Positions 25,255 to 34,752 of a stretch of 59,351 bases of DNA are shown in pieces. The DNA comes from Tenacibaculum ovolyticum DSM 18103 (lineage in GTDB: Bacteria > Bacteroidota > Bacteroidia > Flavobacteriales > Flavobacteriaceae), in the NCBI RefSeq assembly GCF_000430545.1, contig NZ_AUMF01000023.1, positions 1 to 59,351 of the forward strand, given 5' to 3'. A program made the position numbers and the translations under genes. The notes under the pieces are model-generated. The model was not told the origin of the DNA. It did not search any database and saw only the letters and a list, made by a program, of their open reading frames with translations. Numbering within the stretch: position 1 is the first letter of the stretch; the number at the start of each line of letters is the position of its first letter.

Positions 25255-26094
25255 TTACATTTTAGATAAAAAATCTTTATTCATTTTAATATAGTCTGCA
25301 TTTCCTGCTTTTTCAGCGCCAGCTAAAGATGCTTTCGCAGCTTTAATAGCTCCTTTTTTATCTCCAGCTTTTGCTAAGATTAATGCTTGTTGACGAGAAT
25401 ACCAAAAACGAGGCTTGTCTTTAGTCATATCAACTGCTTTGTTAATCCATGTTTTAGCTTTCTTAATATCTTTTCCTTCATCTAAATAATACTTTGCAGC
25501 ACTAAAATAATCTCCAGCAGATGGTCCTAACATTGTTTTAGTAATGCTAGCCTCAACACCTTTATCAGTAGGCGTATTAAATTTAACACCTACATAAGCA
25601 TTCTCCCATAAGATACCAATAACAGCAGAGCTATTTGTAATATCATCAATAGAAAGCGTAAAAGTTTCTATTTTCATAGGCATTGGTTGAACTTTAGCAG
25701 TAGTTGATAATGCTACTTTACTATCATCCCATTTTCTAGGAGTTCCCCAGTTATTAGAATCAGTATAAAAAATAACTTCCCAAGAACCTTTTGCTGGTTT
25801 TGTATATAAAGCATAAGTTCCTTTTTTTAATTCTTTTCCGTCAATAGTAACGTTATTACTAAAAGTTACTTTTGTGTTCGCATTTGCTCCTGTTCTCCAT
25901 ACCTTATTAAAAGGAACTAAATCTCCAAAAATTGTTCTACCTCTCATTCCTGGTCTAGAGTAGTCAAGAGTTACATCTGTTAAGCCAACTGCTTGTTCTA
26001 ATTTAGAAGAAGGGCTAGGAGCTGGAGTTTTTATTTGAGCATTTGTAGTCAGAGCTATAGCAGCTACAAATAAACTTAAAACTATTTTTTTCAT
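25255..26094 (-). CDS. DUF2911 periplasmic protein
   Basis: A 279-aa secreted protein: Sec signal peptide cut after TTNAQ, a DUF2911 domain (about 25-180, with SPSSKLEQAVG and DYSRPGMRGRTIFG motifs), and a C-terminal helical TPR-like part (about 185-279). DUF2911 proteins are abundant in Bacteroidota and have no established function. Own terminator; divergent from the aquaporin gene. Confidence 0.85.
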   Translation of the reverse strand: MKKIVLSLFVAAIALTTNAQIKTPAPSPSSKLEQAVGLTDVTLDYSRPGMRGRTIFGDLVPFNKVWRTGANANTKVTFSNNVTIDGKELKKGTYALYTKPAKGSWEVIFYTDSNNWGTPRKWDDSKVALSTTAKVQPMPMKIETFTLSIDDITNSSAVIGILWENAYVGVKFNTPTDKGVEASITKTMLGPSAGDYFSAAKYYLDEGKDIKKAKTWINKAVDMTKDKPRFWYSRQQALILAKAGDKKGAIKAAKASLAGAEKAGNADYIKMNKDFLSKM

Positions 26095-26203
26095 GATAAT
26101 TGATTTAGGTTATATTCTTGATGCTAAATTTACAAGGAATTAGATAGTTAAATGTTAACGAAAACTTAAAATAAGTATCAAGTTTTTAATTGATATTTGC
26201 AGC

Positions 26204-26869
26204 ATGAAAAAATACATTTCGGAATTAATAGGAACTTTTGCTTTAGTTTTTTGTGGTACAGGTGCAATGACGGTAAATGAAATAACTGGAGGAAGTGATT
26301 TAACACATACGGGGGTTGCTATAACTTGGGGGTTAATTGTAATGGCAATGATATATGCTTTTGGAGAAATATCTGGTGCTCACTTTAACCCAGCTGTAAC
26401 AATAGCTTTTGCTTTTGCTAAACGATTTTCTTGGAAAGAAGTTCCGAAATATATTATTGCACAGTTATTAGGAGCATTATTAGCAAGTTTTATTTTATGG
26501 GTGTTGTTTCCTGCAAGTGAATATTATGGAGCAACGATTCCGACATTAGAACCGTGGCGAGCATTTATTTTAGAACTATTATTAACTTTCTTTTTAATGT
26601 TAACTATTATTAATGTTTCTACTGGAAGTAAAGAAGTTGGTGTTATGGCAGGAATTGCTATTGGTGGAGTTGTATTATTAGAAGCAATGTTTGCAGGACC
26701 AATGACAAAAGCCTCTATGAATCCTGTTCGTTCTATCGCACCAGCTTTAGTGTCTGGTCATTTAGAACATTTATGGTTGTATATATTAGCTCCAATTTTA
26801 GGTGCTTTATTAGCGGTGATTTCTTGTAAATTAGTAAAAGACGATACTTGTTGTAATGAAGGATGTTAG
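26204..26869 (+). CDS. MIP-family aquaporin
   Basis: A 221-aa channel with six helices and the two half-helix motifs: HFNPAV (66-71) and a second that reads MNPVRS in place of the classic NPAR. That Ala-to-Val change is seen in some bacterial MIP proteins and leaves the Asn that holds the pore water. The Arg of the selectivity filter is present. Transports water or small neutral solutes. The -7-like box GATATTTG just before the start suggests little or no leader. It overlaps the next gene by 14 nt. Confidence 0.87.
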   Translation: MKKYISELIGTFALVFCGTGAMTVNEITGGSDLTHTGVAITWGLIVMAMIYAFGEISGAHFNPAVTIAFAFAKRFSWKEVPKYIIAQLLGALLASFILWVLFPASEYYGATIPTLEPWRAFILELLLTFFLMLTIINVSTGSKEVGVMAGIAIGGVVLLEAMFAGPMTKASMNPVRSIAPALVSGHLEHLWLYILAPILGALLAVISCKLVKDDTCCNEGC

Positions 26870-27620
26870 TATTTTAGGTTGTGGTTGGCTAGGGAAACCT
26901 GTGGCTATATTTTTAAAAAGTAAGGGATTTAAAATAAAAGGATCTACCACGTCTGTAGATAAGTTAACCATTTTAAAAGAAGACGGAATTCATCCTTTTT
27001 TAGTTGATATTGATGAGGTTATTGAAGAAACAATTCAACCATTTTTAGCATCTGAGATATTGATTGTTGCAATTACTTCAAAGAATGTTTTGGGTTTTAA
27101 AAGTTTACTTAAAGAAATAGAAAAATCTCCTATTAAAAAAGTACTCTTCGTAAGTTCTACTTCTGTATATCCGAGTTTAAATAGAGAAGTTACAGAAGAA
27201 GATGCAACAATAAACGCTCCTTTAGTTGAAATAGAAAATGCTTTTAGAGAGAATGTAAATTTTGATACAACCATAGTTCGTTTTGCAGGATTGTTTGGGC
27301 AAGAACGACAGCCAGGAAATTGGTTTAAAGACAAGGAAATACCACACCCAAAAGGTTTTGTAAATATGATACATCAAGATGATTGTATCGAAATTTTGTA
27401 TCAAATAATTACACAGAATGTTTTTGGTGAAGTTTTTAATGCTTGTTCAAATCATCATCCAACGCGTGAAGAGTATTATATAAATGCTAGAAAAAAATTA
27501 AACAAAGAATTACCAGTTTTTAATGACTCTGTGGCTTTAAAATATAAAATTATAAATTCAGATAAAGTACAAAAGCAATTAGGCTACACTTTTATTTACG
27601 ATGATTTGTTAGCTATTTAA
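26856..27620 (+). CDS. NAD(P)-binding SDR-like protein (YeeZ-like)
   Basis: A 254-aa extended-SDR-like protein with the nucleotide motif GCGWLG (8-13), typical of YeeZ-type proteins, and SSTSVYPS near 96-103 supplying the serine/tyrosine region. It starts inside the aquaporin gene, giving translational coupling, and converges with the hydrolase gene, overlapping by 12 nt. Substrate unknown; probably a nucleotide-sugar epimerase relative. Confidence 0.8.
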   Translation: MKDVSILGCGWLGKPVAIFLKSKGFKIKGSTTSVDKLTILKEDGIHPFLVDIDEVIEETIQPFLASEILIVAITSKNVLGFKSLLKEIEKSPIKKVLFVSSTSVYPSLNREVTEEDATINAPLVEIENAFRENVNFDTTIVRFAGLFGQERQPGNWFKDKEIPHPKGFVNMIHQDDCIEILYQIITQNVFGEVFNACSNHHPTREEYYINARKKLNKELPVFNDSVALKYKIINSDKVQKQLGYTFIYDDLLAI

Positions 27621-28481
27621 GCGTTGTTCATTCAAAATCAATTGCTCTATTTTACTATTGTCATTTTTATTTTGAACATGCTTTGAATTTTCTAATAAAA
27701 CAGTGTTTTTTAAAGATGGAAAAATACTTTTTGCACGTTTAAGCATCTTTATTCCTGGAAACATAATATCTTTTTTTGCAGCAATTATGGTAATTGGTGT
27801 TTTTAGTAATGAGGCCTCTTTTTGTTTTATTACAGGAACGGGAGTGAAATCCATTTTAAAATGTAAAAATACTTTAGATAAGTAGTTAAGAGCAAATTCA
27901 TCTTTATCTGTGAAAAGTGTATTTAAAAAATTTTCAAGATATTTTCTTTTTTGAGTTTTTATATATCGTTTCATAGGAATAAATACCTTGAATAATGCCA
28001 CTAATGGGTTTCCATTTACTATAAATGCAGGAGCTGATAGAAATACTTCTTTAATGTTATTTTCATTTTGAATTAATGTTTTAAGAATTATTAACCCACC
28101 AAATGAAAAACCAGCCATAGTTACATTTTTTAATTCAAGCTTATTAATTAGTTCGTTTATCCATAATCCATAACTGTTATCTTTCATACTTAATCTAGTT
28201 TCAGCACTTTTGTTTGGTTGCGCTAAAACATCTATTGCAAATATTTGAAATTTTTTAGAGAGAGTAGGATAAGTTTCTAAGGAGATAGGAGCACAGCCAT
28301 TTGATCCATGCACTATTATTAAAGGAGGTTTTGTAGCATCACCAACTATAATAATGTTAGTTTCTCCAAAAATGGTGTCAATCAACTTACATTTATATGT
28401 TATTTGTAATTCCTTTAACTTTTGATTGTAAAGATTTATTATTTCTTTTTTTCCAAATTCTGACTTGTATAATGATGCCAT
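27609..28481 (-). CDS. Alpha/beta hydrolase
   Basis: A 290-aa alpha/beta hydrolase. The oxyanion HGSNG (58-62), nucleophile elbow GFSFGG (about 123-128, Ser), and late acid/His residues (AAKKDIMFPG; SKHVQNKN) are in place. No signal peptide, so cytoplasmic. It is divergent from a TetR regulator; two near-identical 20-bp sites in the gap make it the likely regulated target. Substrate unknown. Confidence 0.8.
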   Translation of the reverse strand: MASLYKSEFGKKEIINLYNQKLKELQITYKCKLIDTIFGETNIIIVGDATKPPLIIVHGSNGCAPISLETYPTLSKKFQIFAIDVLAQPNKSAETRLSMKDNSYGLWINELINKLELKNVTMAGFSFGGLIILKTLIQNENNIKEVFLSAPAFIVNGNPLVALFKVFIPMKRYIKTQKRKYLENFLNTLFTDKDEFALNYLSKVFLHFKMDFTPVPVIKQKEASLLKTPITIIAAKKDIMFPGIKMLKRAKSIFPSLKNTVLLENSKHVQNKNDNSKIEQLILNEQRLNS

Positions 28482-28489
28482 TTTGTATT

Positions 28490-28537
28490 TTTAGGACAAA
28501 TTTACTAATAATATTTTTTTAGGACAAGTTTACTAAT
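28490..28537. promoter_or_regulatory. Paired direct-repeat operator in the TetR gap
   Basis: Two copies of TTTAGGACAA(A/G)TTTACTAAT at 28490-28509 and 28518-28537, 19 of 20 bases identical, 28 bp apart. Each contains a TTAG-N10-CTAA dyad. The second overlaps the tetR-type start codon, so autoregulation is expected. Binding by the adjacent TetR protein is inferred. Confidence 0.6.
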
Positions 28538-29165
28538 GAGTAAAAGAAAAAAAATGATTTTAGAAACAGCAAGAACCCTTTTTAATAAAAGTGGTTATAG
28601 TCAAGTAACTATAAGAATGATTGCTTTAGAATTAAATATGAGTTCAGGTAATTTAAACTATCATTTTAAAAAACGAGAAGATATATTTGAAGCTTTGTAT
28701 TTTGAAATGGTTTTAGAATTTGATGAAAGAATTGAGAGCTTACGAAATATGGACTTGTCAATGTCTCAAATTAGAAATGATATTGAGCATAGTATGAGAA
28801 GAATGATTGCTTATAAATATTTTTGGACAGATTTATATAATCTTTTAAATGTTAGTGAGAAAGTAAAAAAACATTTTACAGAAGTTTATACAAATAGGGT
28901 TGATGGTTGCTTGTTTTTGTTTAAAATGATGAAAAATAAAAATTTAATGAGAGATGCCTCTTTTAACGTAGAGTATAATTTATTGGCAGAAAGAATGGTT
29001 AATTATGGGAATACGTGGTTGTATTCTACTGGACTTTATTCAAATATTTTAAAAGAAACAGCAATAGATAATCAAGTAAATGCACTTTTTAGTATGTTGT
29101 ATCCATTTCTTACAGATAAAGGTAAAAAAGAATTTAAAAATGTATTACCAATTTTTTTTGATTAA
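28536..29165 (+). CDS. TetR/AcrR-family transcriptional regulator
   Basis: A 209-aa regulator: N-terminal TetR HTH (ARTLFNKSGYSQVTIRMIA then MSSGNLNYHFKKREDIFEAL) followed by an all-helical ligand-binding domain with no recognisable ligand motif. It is divergent from an alpha/beta hydrolase and likely represses both genes through the repeats in the 54-nt gap. The inducer may be the hydrolase substrate. Confidence 0.85.
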   Translation: MSKRKKMILETARTLFNKSGYSQVTIRMIALELNMSSGNLNYHFKKREDIFEALYFEMVLEFDERIESLRNMDLSMSQIRNDIEHSMRRMIAYKYFWTDLYNLLNVSEKVKKHFTEVYTNRVDGCLFLFKMMKNKNLMRDASFNVEYNLLAERMVNYGNTWLYSTGLYSNILKETAIDNQVNALFSMLYPFLTDKGKKEFKNVLPIFFD

Positions 29166-29186
29166 TATAGTATAGAGAGAACTTGT

Positions 29187-29702
29187 TTAAAAAGTACTTT
29201 CCTTTTTTATTTGTTTTAAATAGTTTGGTAAATTATTTTTCATAAACTTTAATCCTTTATTATAAACATCTACTAAATATACCTGTTCTTCTTTCATTCC
29301 TTTTTTAATCCATGCTTTTTCAGCTTTTAAATCTCCTTTTCTAATAATAATGAGCTCATAATATTTAATATCAGAATTAAAATCAGTTATGGTTACTTGA
29401 TTAAAATCTGAAACTTTTGGATCATTATTTATATTACGTTGTCCAATATCAGCCCCCATAAAAACATCACAATTAATGAATTTATAATGAGGGTTATTGT
29501 TGTCATAATTACGATAAGTTCTTTTATCTCCATTCTTGAGGATAAATTCTTTTATTTTTTCAAACTCTTCAAGGTTTATTAAACTTGTAATATTAGTAAA
29601 ATTCATACTTAATTTGTTTTTGAAAATACTCTTTTGAGAGTATGAAGTATAACTCATTACAAAAAGTATTATTAGAGGTAATATTTTGATTGTCTTTGTC
29701 AT
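29187..29702 (-). CDS. Secreted hypothetical protein
   Basis: A 171-aa protein with a Sec signal peptide (cut after SYTSYSQ) and a mature mixed alpha/beta body with many Lys and Asp and no motif I recognise. It stands alone on the minus strand, converging with the TetR gene 21 nt away. Between it and the next gene is a 287-bp stretch in which I see nothing clear. Confidence 0.6.
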   Translation of the reverse strand: MTKTIKILPLIILFVMSYTSYSQKSIFKNKLSMNFTNITSLINLEEFEKIKEFILKNGDKRTYRNYDNNNPHYKFINCDVFMGADIGQRNINNDPKVSDFNQVTITDFNSDIKYYELIIIRKGDLKAEKAWIKKGMKEEQVYLVDVYNKGLKFMKNNLPNYLKQIKKESTF

Positions 29703-29989
29703 TTTTTCTAATTAGCAATAATATTTCTTGTATTACCTAAGCGTTGTATTTGTAATATAGGCTAGTAGGAGTGTTAAATTTATGTAGCTTTAAGTTGTTG
29801 GTTTGTATTTGTTTATATCTGTTTTAAGAAGGGGGGATACCTTAAGTAATTAGTAATAAAGTGGTTTCAATTCATTAAATAGTCAAATCATTTATTTTGC
29901 TATAAATAATAACAAAATAAATGATTTAACGGGATACAGGGCCTCTTTATACAGCCTAAAACCAAATTAGGTTATAAGATTTTTTCATT

Positions 29990-30604
29990 TTATCCCCATC
30001 CATAATTTGTATCGTTAAATATAAATTCTTTCATTAATCTTATAAAAAGGCCTCCAACTCCGAAAGCTATTTTATCTTGTTCTGGAAAATCATCATTGTC
30101 TTCAACAATTAATCCATGGTCAGCTATTATAATTACAGGTTCTCCTAAAGCATTTTTTCTTTGATAATCCCAAATAATCCAATTTTGACCAGCGTCACAA
30201 AATCCTTGGTGTATTTCCTCATCACCTTCAAGTTCTTCTAACATAAATTCAGATGAAGGAGCTTCACCATCGTAGCCGTAAAAACCTATGTCATTAGGTA
30301 CTCCATCGCCAAATGTTATTGTATTGTGCATTCGAACTACAGTTTTATAAGATTCTGGTGTTTTTAAGTTCGTATCTTTAAAGTCACCGTTATAAGCAGC
30401 TCCAAAAGTTATAGAAACTTCCTCTTCATCATCATTATTAAAATGGATGTTTAAATCATCTTCATATTTTACATTAACAATTTTAGTAGAAATTTCTTTT
30501 AATATTTTAATACATGCAGGAGTTAAAGCCCAAGGTTTAAAATAAGTTACAAATGCATTTGCTAATTCTACGCCTTCTAATGAAGATAATTCTTTTGGTG
30601 TCAT
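29990..30604 (-). CDS. Hypothetical acidic protein, possibly SUKH-like
   Basis: A 204-aa acidic cytoplasmic protein starting MTPKELSSLEGVELAN. A longer frame to 30640 begins with TTG inside a -7-like box (GATATTTG), so the ATG at 30604 is preferred. The pattern of Asp/Glu-rich loops and the WIIWDYQRKNALGEPVIII strand vaguely recalls SMI1/KNR4 (SUKH) immunity proteins, but I am not confident. No toxin gene is adjacent. Confidence 0.6.
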   Translation of the reverse strand: MTPKELSSLEGVELANAFVTYFKPWALTPACIKILKEISTKIVNVKYEDDLNIHFNNDDEEEVSITFGAAYNGDFKDTNLKTPESYKTVVRMHNTITFGDGVPNDIGFYGYDGEAPSSEFMLEELEGDEEIHQGFCDAGQNWIIWDYQRKNALGEPVIIIADHGLIVEDNDDFPEQDKIAFGVGGLFIRLMKEFIFNDTNYGWG

Positions 30605-30769
30605 AGTATTTATTTTATGTTTAATTTTTATGATACACAAATATCTTATACTTCAGATAATTTACTCACCCTGTTTCCAGTGAAAAATTGCTAAATATTT
30701 CTCGTAAATGGTTTGTATAATAGAAATAGTTGGTTTAAATGTACTTAAATAAAGTGTTTAATTTAAAAG

Positions 30770-30800
30770 CAAAAACGGTTTGAGTACTCACTCAAACCGC
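30770..30800 (-). terminator. Terminator after the SulP gene
   Basis: Minus strand CGGTTTGAGT / ACTCAAACCG hairpin and a T run, about 25 nt after the stop codon. Confidence 0.8.
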
Positions 30801-30824
30801 TATATATATTAAGTTATATTATTG

Positions 30825-32558
30825 TTACATAACAAAATTTCCGTTATCTTTTTCATCTACCCAACGTGATATAGATATATTATAGGAATGTTGGTGGCTA
30901 GATTGATGTGCAATAATCTTATCGTTTTCAATTACCATAATAAAATTAAGTTTGTAACTTGTTATAGAACCTCCATTTTGCCAAGAAATCTCATAAACAC
31001 CAGAATCAATTCTTTGGCCATCTGTTTTATTTAGATATATTTCTTCTTGCGCAAGAGACAATCCATCCATTTTAAATAATGTAGCATAGTAATCTTTTAT
31101 TTCTTCTTTGTTTCGTCTTATTCTACTTGAAAAAGATGGAACTAAAACAGCATTATTGTGATATAAAGACATTATTCCTTCTAAATTTTTACTGTTTACA
31201 TTTTGTAGCAACTTGTTGTATATTGGTACTTGTGGATCAGCAAGAGCATCTTCATTATCTAGTTTGAAAATAGTTTTTTCGGTAAAAGAACTTTTAAATT
31301 GGTTCCAAACTTCTTGATTTGATTTACCTAATCTTTTCATAAAAATGAATTGAATAATAGCATGTGCAGTTAATACAATGAGTAAACCTTCGAAAATTCC
31401 TAGTTTAAAAACTAGTAAACCGCAAACAGCTGCAAGAATTAAGGCGTATCTACCTTCTGCTCTTACATGTGAAATATTAGCGACCATTTTCCAACCAGAG
31501 TAAACCATAATAATTCCTAATGCATATTCTGGTAAAGTTGTTATTACTATTGGAAAAAGAACTACTAAAAATAAAAAAGCTGCTGTAAATAAATTAGAGA
31601 GCTTTGTTACCGCCCCAGCTACAGTATTTGTTGTACTTTTTGCTAAACCGTCTAAATTTGTCATTCCACCAAACAAAGTTGCTCCAAGATTAGCAATCCA
31701 TATAGCCAATAAACTGTTATTAGTGTCACATTCTCTTTCTAGAGGATCCATTTTTTCTATGGCTACGTTGCTCATTACTTGCTCTATAACATCTATTGTA
31801 CCTAACATCATGGCAAAACCGACCATTTTAAGAAGCATTAAACTGCTTTCTGAACTACTCATATCCATAAAATGGGGTAGTGGAAGTGATAATTTAAAAG
31901 GTATCGATTCTATAGATATTTTTGGTAAATCAATAAAAAATGAGATTCCTATACTTGTAGCCATAATAATGAAATAAGGCAATGCAGGCATTTTTTTCTT
32001 ATAATATTTGTAAAGTAAAATAAATATGGTAAACGAAATAATAGATAGAATAGCTATTTTGTCTCGGTTAAAATTTAACCAATCTATGTGTATCCAATCG
32101 TTAAAATTGTGTAACTCTCCAGATTGTAATTCGAATAAAAAGGGTACAAATTTTAGTGCTATTTTAAGACCAACACCAGCCAATAATCCTTCTACCAAAT
32201 AGTGTGGAACAATTCGCAAAATGTATTTTTCTAATCTAAATTTCCAAACGATTATTTGAAAAATAGAGGTAAGTAATATTACAAATGGCATATTCTCCAT
32301 TCCAAAACTCATTACCCCTAAAGCCATTGCGGGAGCTAAACCTGCTGCAACTCCAGGCATTCCTGTATAGTTACCTGGTTTTATTAGGTAAGTTATAAAA
32401 CTTACTATTCCTGCAAAAATTGCCGTATAAAGCCCTATCATAACTGGGTAGTCAGACATTAAACAAATTCCGACTGTTAATGGAACTGCCATAACTCCTG
32501 TTACAGTTCCTGCTAATGCATCTCTTTTGAGATACATAAAAATATTTTTTGTATTCAT
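30825..32558 (-). CDS. SulP anion transporter with C-terminal NTF2/SnoaL-like domain
   Basis: A 577-aa protein. Residues 1-410 form a SulP/SLC26-type membrane domain (GTVTGVMAVPLTVGICLMSD at the start; NLGATLFGGMTNLDGLAKST, the SulP core, in the middle). Normal SulP proteins end in a STAS domain; here the cytoplasmic end (about 441-565) instead reads as a SnoaL/NTF2-like cup fold (LEGIMSLYHNNAVLVPSFSS, then EEIKDYYATLF and YKLNFIMVIENDKIIAHQSS). SulP proteins carry sulfate, bicarbonate or other anions. The swapped domain suggests a different regulation or a bound small ligand. Single-gene unit with own terminator. Confidence 0.82.
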   Translation of the reverse strand: MNTKNIFMYLKRDALAGTVTGVMAVPLTVGICLMSDYPVMIGLYTAIFAGIVSFITYLIKPGNYTGMPGVAAGLAPAMALGVMSFGMENMPFVILLTSIFQIIVWKFRLEKYILRIVPHYLVEGLLAGVGLKIALKFVPFLFELQSGELHNFNDWIHIDWLNFNRDKIAILSIISFTIFILLYKYYKKKMPALPYFIIMATSIGISFFIDLPKISIESIPFKLSLPLPHFMDMSSSESSLMLLKMVGFAMMLGTIDVIEQVMSNVAIEKMDPLERECDTNNSLLAIWIANLGATLFGGMTNLDGLAKSTTNTVAGAVTKLSNLFTAAFLFLVVLFPIVITTLPEYALGIIMVYSGWKMVANISHVRAEGRYALILAAVCGLLVFKLGIFEGLLIVLTAHAIIQFIFMKRLGKSNQEVWNQFKSSFTEKTIFKLDNEDALADPQVPIYNKLLQNVNSKNLEGIMSLYHNNAVLVPSFSSRIRRNKEEIKDYYATLFKMDGLSLAQEEIYLNKTDGQRIDSGVYEISWQNGGSITSYKLNFIMVIENDKIIAHQSSHQHSYNISISRWVDEKDNGNFVM

Positions 32559-32682
32559 GTTTTATTGACTCTAAATTGATTGTATTAATGCGCACCGAAC
32601 AAACAGTCAGTTTGCACATGTAAAATGTAAATTATTAAAAATGAGATTATCTTATACTTTAGATAAATCGTTTATTTAAAAA

Positions 32683-33012
32683 CTAACAATCAATTTTAAG
32701 GGAGCAATAAAGAATAAAAAGTGGGAGTTTTTGAGATAAGCTTCTAGAGTTTAAAACTAAAGAAGAAGTGTAATCAAAATATTGAAGAAAAGATGTTCGA
32801 AAAGCTAAAGCTGCGATTCCATTATTTCCTCCATCATCAGAATTAGAAATATCTACATCAAATGATAATTCATCAATCTCCGAAATAGATTCTTCAAGCT
32901 CAGTTTCAACAAAAGATTGGTTAAAAAAGGAAGAATCATTTACGTTAATAGTTAAGGAAAGAATTCCTATAACTAGTAATGAAAAAATAATATGCTTCTT
33001 GATAAATTTCAT
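32683..33012 (-). CDS. Small hypothetical membrane-anchored protein
   Basis: A 109-aa protein from MKFIKKHIIFSLLVIG: one N-terminal hydrophobic segment (signal peptide or anchor), then an acidic stretch (SEIDELSFDVDISNSDDGG). A slightly longer frame to 33024 starts inside a -7 box (minus strand TACATTTG, 33022-33029), so this start is preferred and the message is almost leaderless. No family recognised. Lies upstream of the SulP gene on the same strand, but 124 nt apart. Confidence 0.55.
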   Translation of the reverse strand: MKFIKKHIIFSLLVIGILSLTINVNDSSFFNQSFVETELEESISEIDELSFDVDISNSDDGGNNGIAALAFRTSFLQYFDYTSSLVLNSRSLSQKLPLFILYCSLKIDC

Positions 33013-33157
33013 AAACGGATACAAATGTAAAAATTGTTTTTGAATTTGTCTTAGTTTTTTAATGGAAGCTAATATTAAGTATAAGAAACGTAGGAAAAGT
33101 GATGTGTTTGAGATTTACACAAACTAAATACAATATTTTGCGTTTATTTTTTTATCG

Positions 33158-33188
33158 AAAGTCGCCAAATTCTATATTTGGCGACTTT
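33158..33188. other. Long perfect hairpin, no clear T run
   Basis: 13-bp perfect arms AAAGTCGCCAAAT / ATTTGGCGACTTT around a 5-nt loop in the 245-bp gap between phzF-like and the small membrane protein gene. Neither side carries a good T run, so termination is uncertain. Confidence 0.6.
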
Positions 33189-33257
33189 ATAAATAAATCA
33201 AGATCTTTTAGGAAGTCAAAATTAACCGATGTTTTGTATTCATAGTTTTTTTGAGTT

Positions 33258-34139
33258 CTATAAGTTTATTTCAATGTTTAATTGTTTATCTAATATTCCT
33301 TTTCCGCCAGCCATTAAATCTCTGATTTCTCCTTTATCAATTCTCAAATTTGTGATAATTAAACTAGGAGAAGGTTGTTTCATATATTTACCTTGTTGAA
33401 TATGAAAACTTCTTTTCTTAATTTTTAGAATATCAAATAAATAACAAGCAAGTGGGCCAGCGGCCATTCCTGTTCCAGCTTCTTCTAGTATTCCATAACG
33501 AGGACCAAACATTCTTGAAGTAGCATCATATTTTGTATCTGTAGAAAAAACATAGTAGCCAATTAAATCTAATTCGTCACTGACTTTTGATATCAAGTCA
33601 AAATCTGGAGTTATATTTTTTAAAATTTCAAAACTCTTAACAGGAATAAGTATAAATGAATTTCCTGTGTTAACTAACTTAATTGGAGCGTTTGTAATTA
33701 AATCCGTTTTCTTTAGGCCTAATGATTTTAGAATAGCACTTTCTTTGTGGCTTACATTTGTGTATTTTGGCGATAATTGTTCCATAAAAGCTAAATCTCC
33801 AATTATTTCTATTTTTCTTTTTCCATCTATAGTTTCTTTTGAAGAGCTATTGTTTTTTAAAATTCCGATTTGTTTTAGGTAAGAAAATGTGGCTACAGTA
33901 GCATGACCGCAATGTGCTATTTGTTTATTGGGGGTGAAAAAATCTAATTTAAAGTCTTCTGTTTTAGATTTAGAAACAAAAGCGGTTTCCGATAAACCTA
34001 CTTTTTTAGAAATTTCAAGTTTATTCTTATTAGATAAATCATCTGCGTTTAAAACTACACCTGCAGGATTACCTCCTTTTCCATTTTCTGAAAAAGCGTT
34101 AATAATTTGTACTTTAACTATTTTTTTTGAACTGTCCAT
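33258..34139 (-). CDS. PhzF-family isomerase/epimerase
   Basis: A 293-aa member of the PhzF (diaminopimelate-epimerase fold) family: NPAGVVL near the N-terminus with the Glu of GLSETAFV as likely catalytic acid, TPNKQIAHCGHAT (about 69-81) and EEAGTGMAAGPLACY (about 215-229). Such proteins catalyse isomerisations of small acids or, in phenazine makers, DHHA; in a genome without other phenazine genes nearby the substrate is unknown. Confidence 0.85.
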   Translation of the reverse strand: MDSSKKIVKVQIINAFSENGKGGNPAGVVLNADDLSNKNKLEISKKVGLSETAFVSKSKTEDFKLDFFTPNKQIAHCGHATVATFSYLKQIGILKNNSSSKETIDGKRKIEIIGDLAFMEQLSPKYTNVSHKESAILKSLGLKKTDLITNAPIKLVNTGNSFILIPVKSFEILKNITPDFDLISKVSDELDLIGYYVFSTDTKYDATSRMFGPRYGILEEAGTGMAAGPLACYLFDILKIKKRSFHIQQGKYMKQPSPSLIITNLRIDKGEIRDLMAGGKGILDKQLNIEINL

Positions 34140-34200
34140 TTTTATTTTTTATATGTTATATAAGATGGACGATAGAGGTTATAAAAAGACGTAGCTAAAT

Positions 34201-34752
34201 TTAATTATTTTCAAAATCTATTAACTTTCCAGTACTATCAGATTCTACATTTGGACAGTTTAAAATATTTTTTCTTAGAATTTCTTTAGCTTTTTGAATT
34301 CTTGATTTTGTTCCGGAGTATGAAATTTTTAAATGTTCTGCTAGTTCTTTTTGCGAATAATTTTTAAAGGATGTTAAAATAATTGCTTCTTTGTGTAGAG
34401 AAGAAAGGTTTTTTATTTTTTGATTGATACAATTTGTTAAATTCGAATAATCAAAACTATTCGTATCTATTTCAGGAATATCTATCTCGTTTATTGAGAT
34501 ATTTTTGTTTTTTACTTTTCTAAAATAATCAATAATATTATTTCTTGTAATTTGATAAACCCAAGAGGTAAGTTTAGAAGTATGTTTTAATTGGTGAATT
34601 TTAGTTTGAATTTTTAAGAAAACCTCTTGATGTATATCTTTTGAAGTTTGTTCATCTTTTACTTTCTTTAAAATGAATTTATAAAGCTCTTCATTTAGGT
34701 CAATCCAAATAGTATTAATTTCAGTTTTCACAATTTTGTTTTTTGCTTTCAC
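34201..34752 (-). CDS. SigZ-like ECF RNA polymerase sigma factor
   Basis: A 183-aa ECF sigma factor: region 2 (DIHQEVFLKIQTKIHQLKH, TSWVYQITRNNIIDYFRK) and region 4 (SLHKEAIILTSFKNYSQKELAEHL, then YSGTKSRIQKAKEIL). It has a C-terminal extension NCPNVESDSTGKLIDFEN, which is typical of SigZ-type factors. No anti-sigma gene is next to it. It lies 61 nt past the PhzF gene's start, on the same strand, and may direct transcription of that gene. Confidence 0.82.
   Translation of the reverse strand: MKAKNKIVKTEINTIWIDLNEELYKFILKKVKDEQTSKDIHQEVFLKIQTKIHQLKHTSKLTSWVYQITRNNIIDYFRKVKNKNISINEIDIPEIDTNSFDYSNLTNCINQKIKNLSSLHKEAIILTSFKNYSQKELAEHLKISYSGTKSRIQKAKEILRKNILNCPNVESDSTGKLIDFENN

Noticed and set aside
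26917..26935. GTAAGGG motif like the small-RNA operator
   Set aside because: It is inside a coding region and has no CCTCAC partner.
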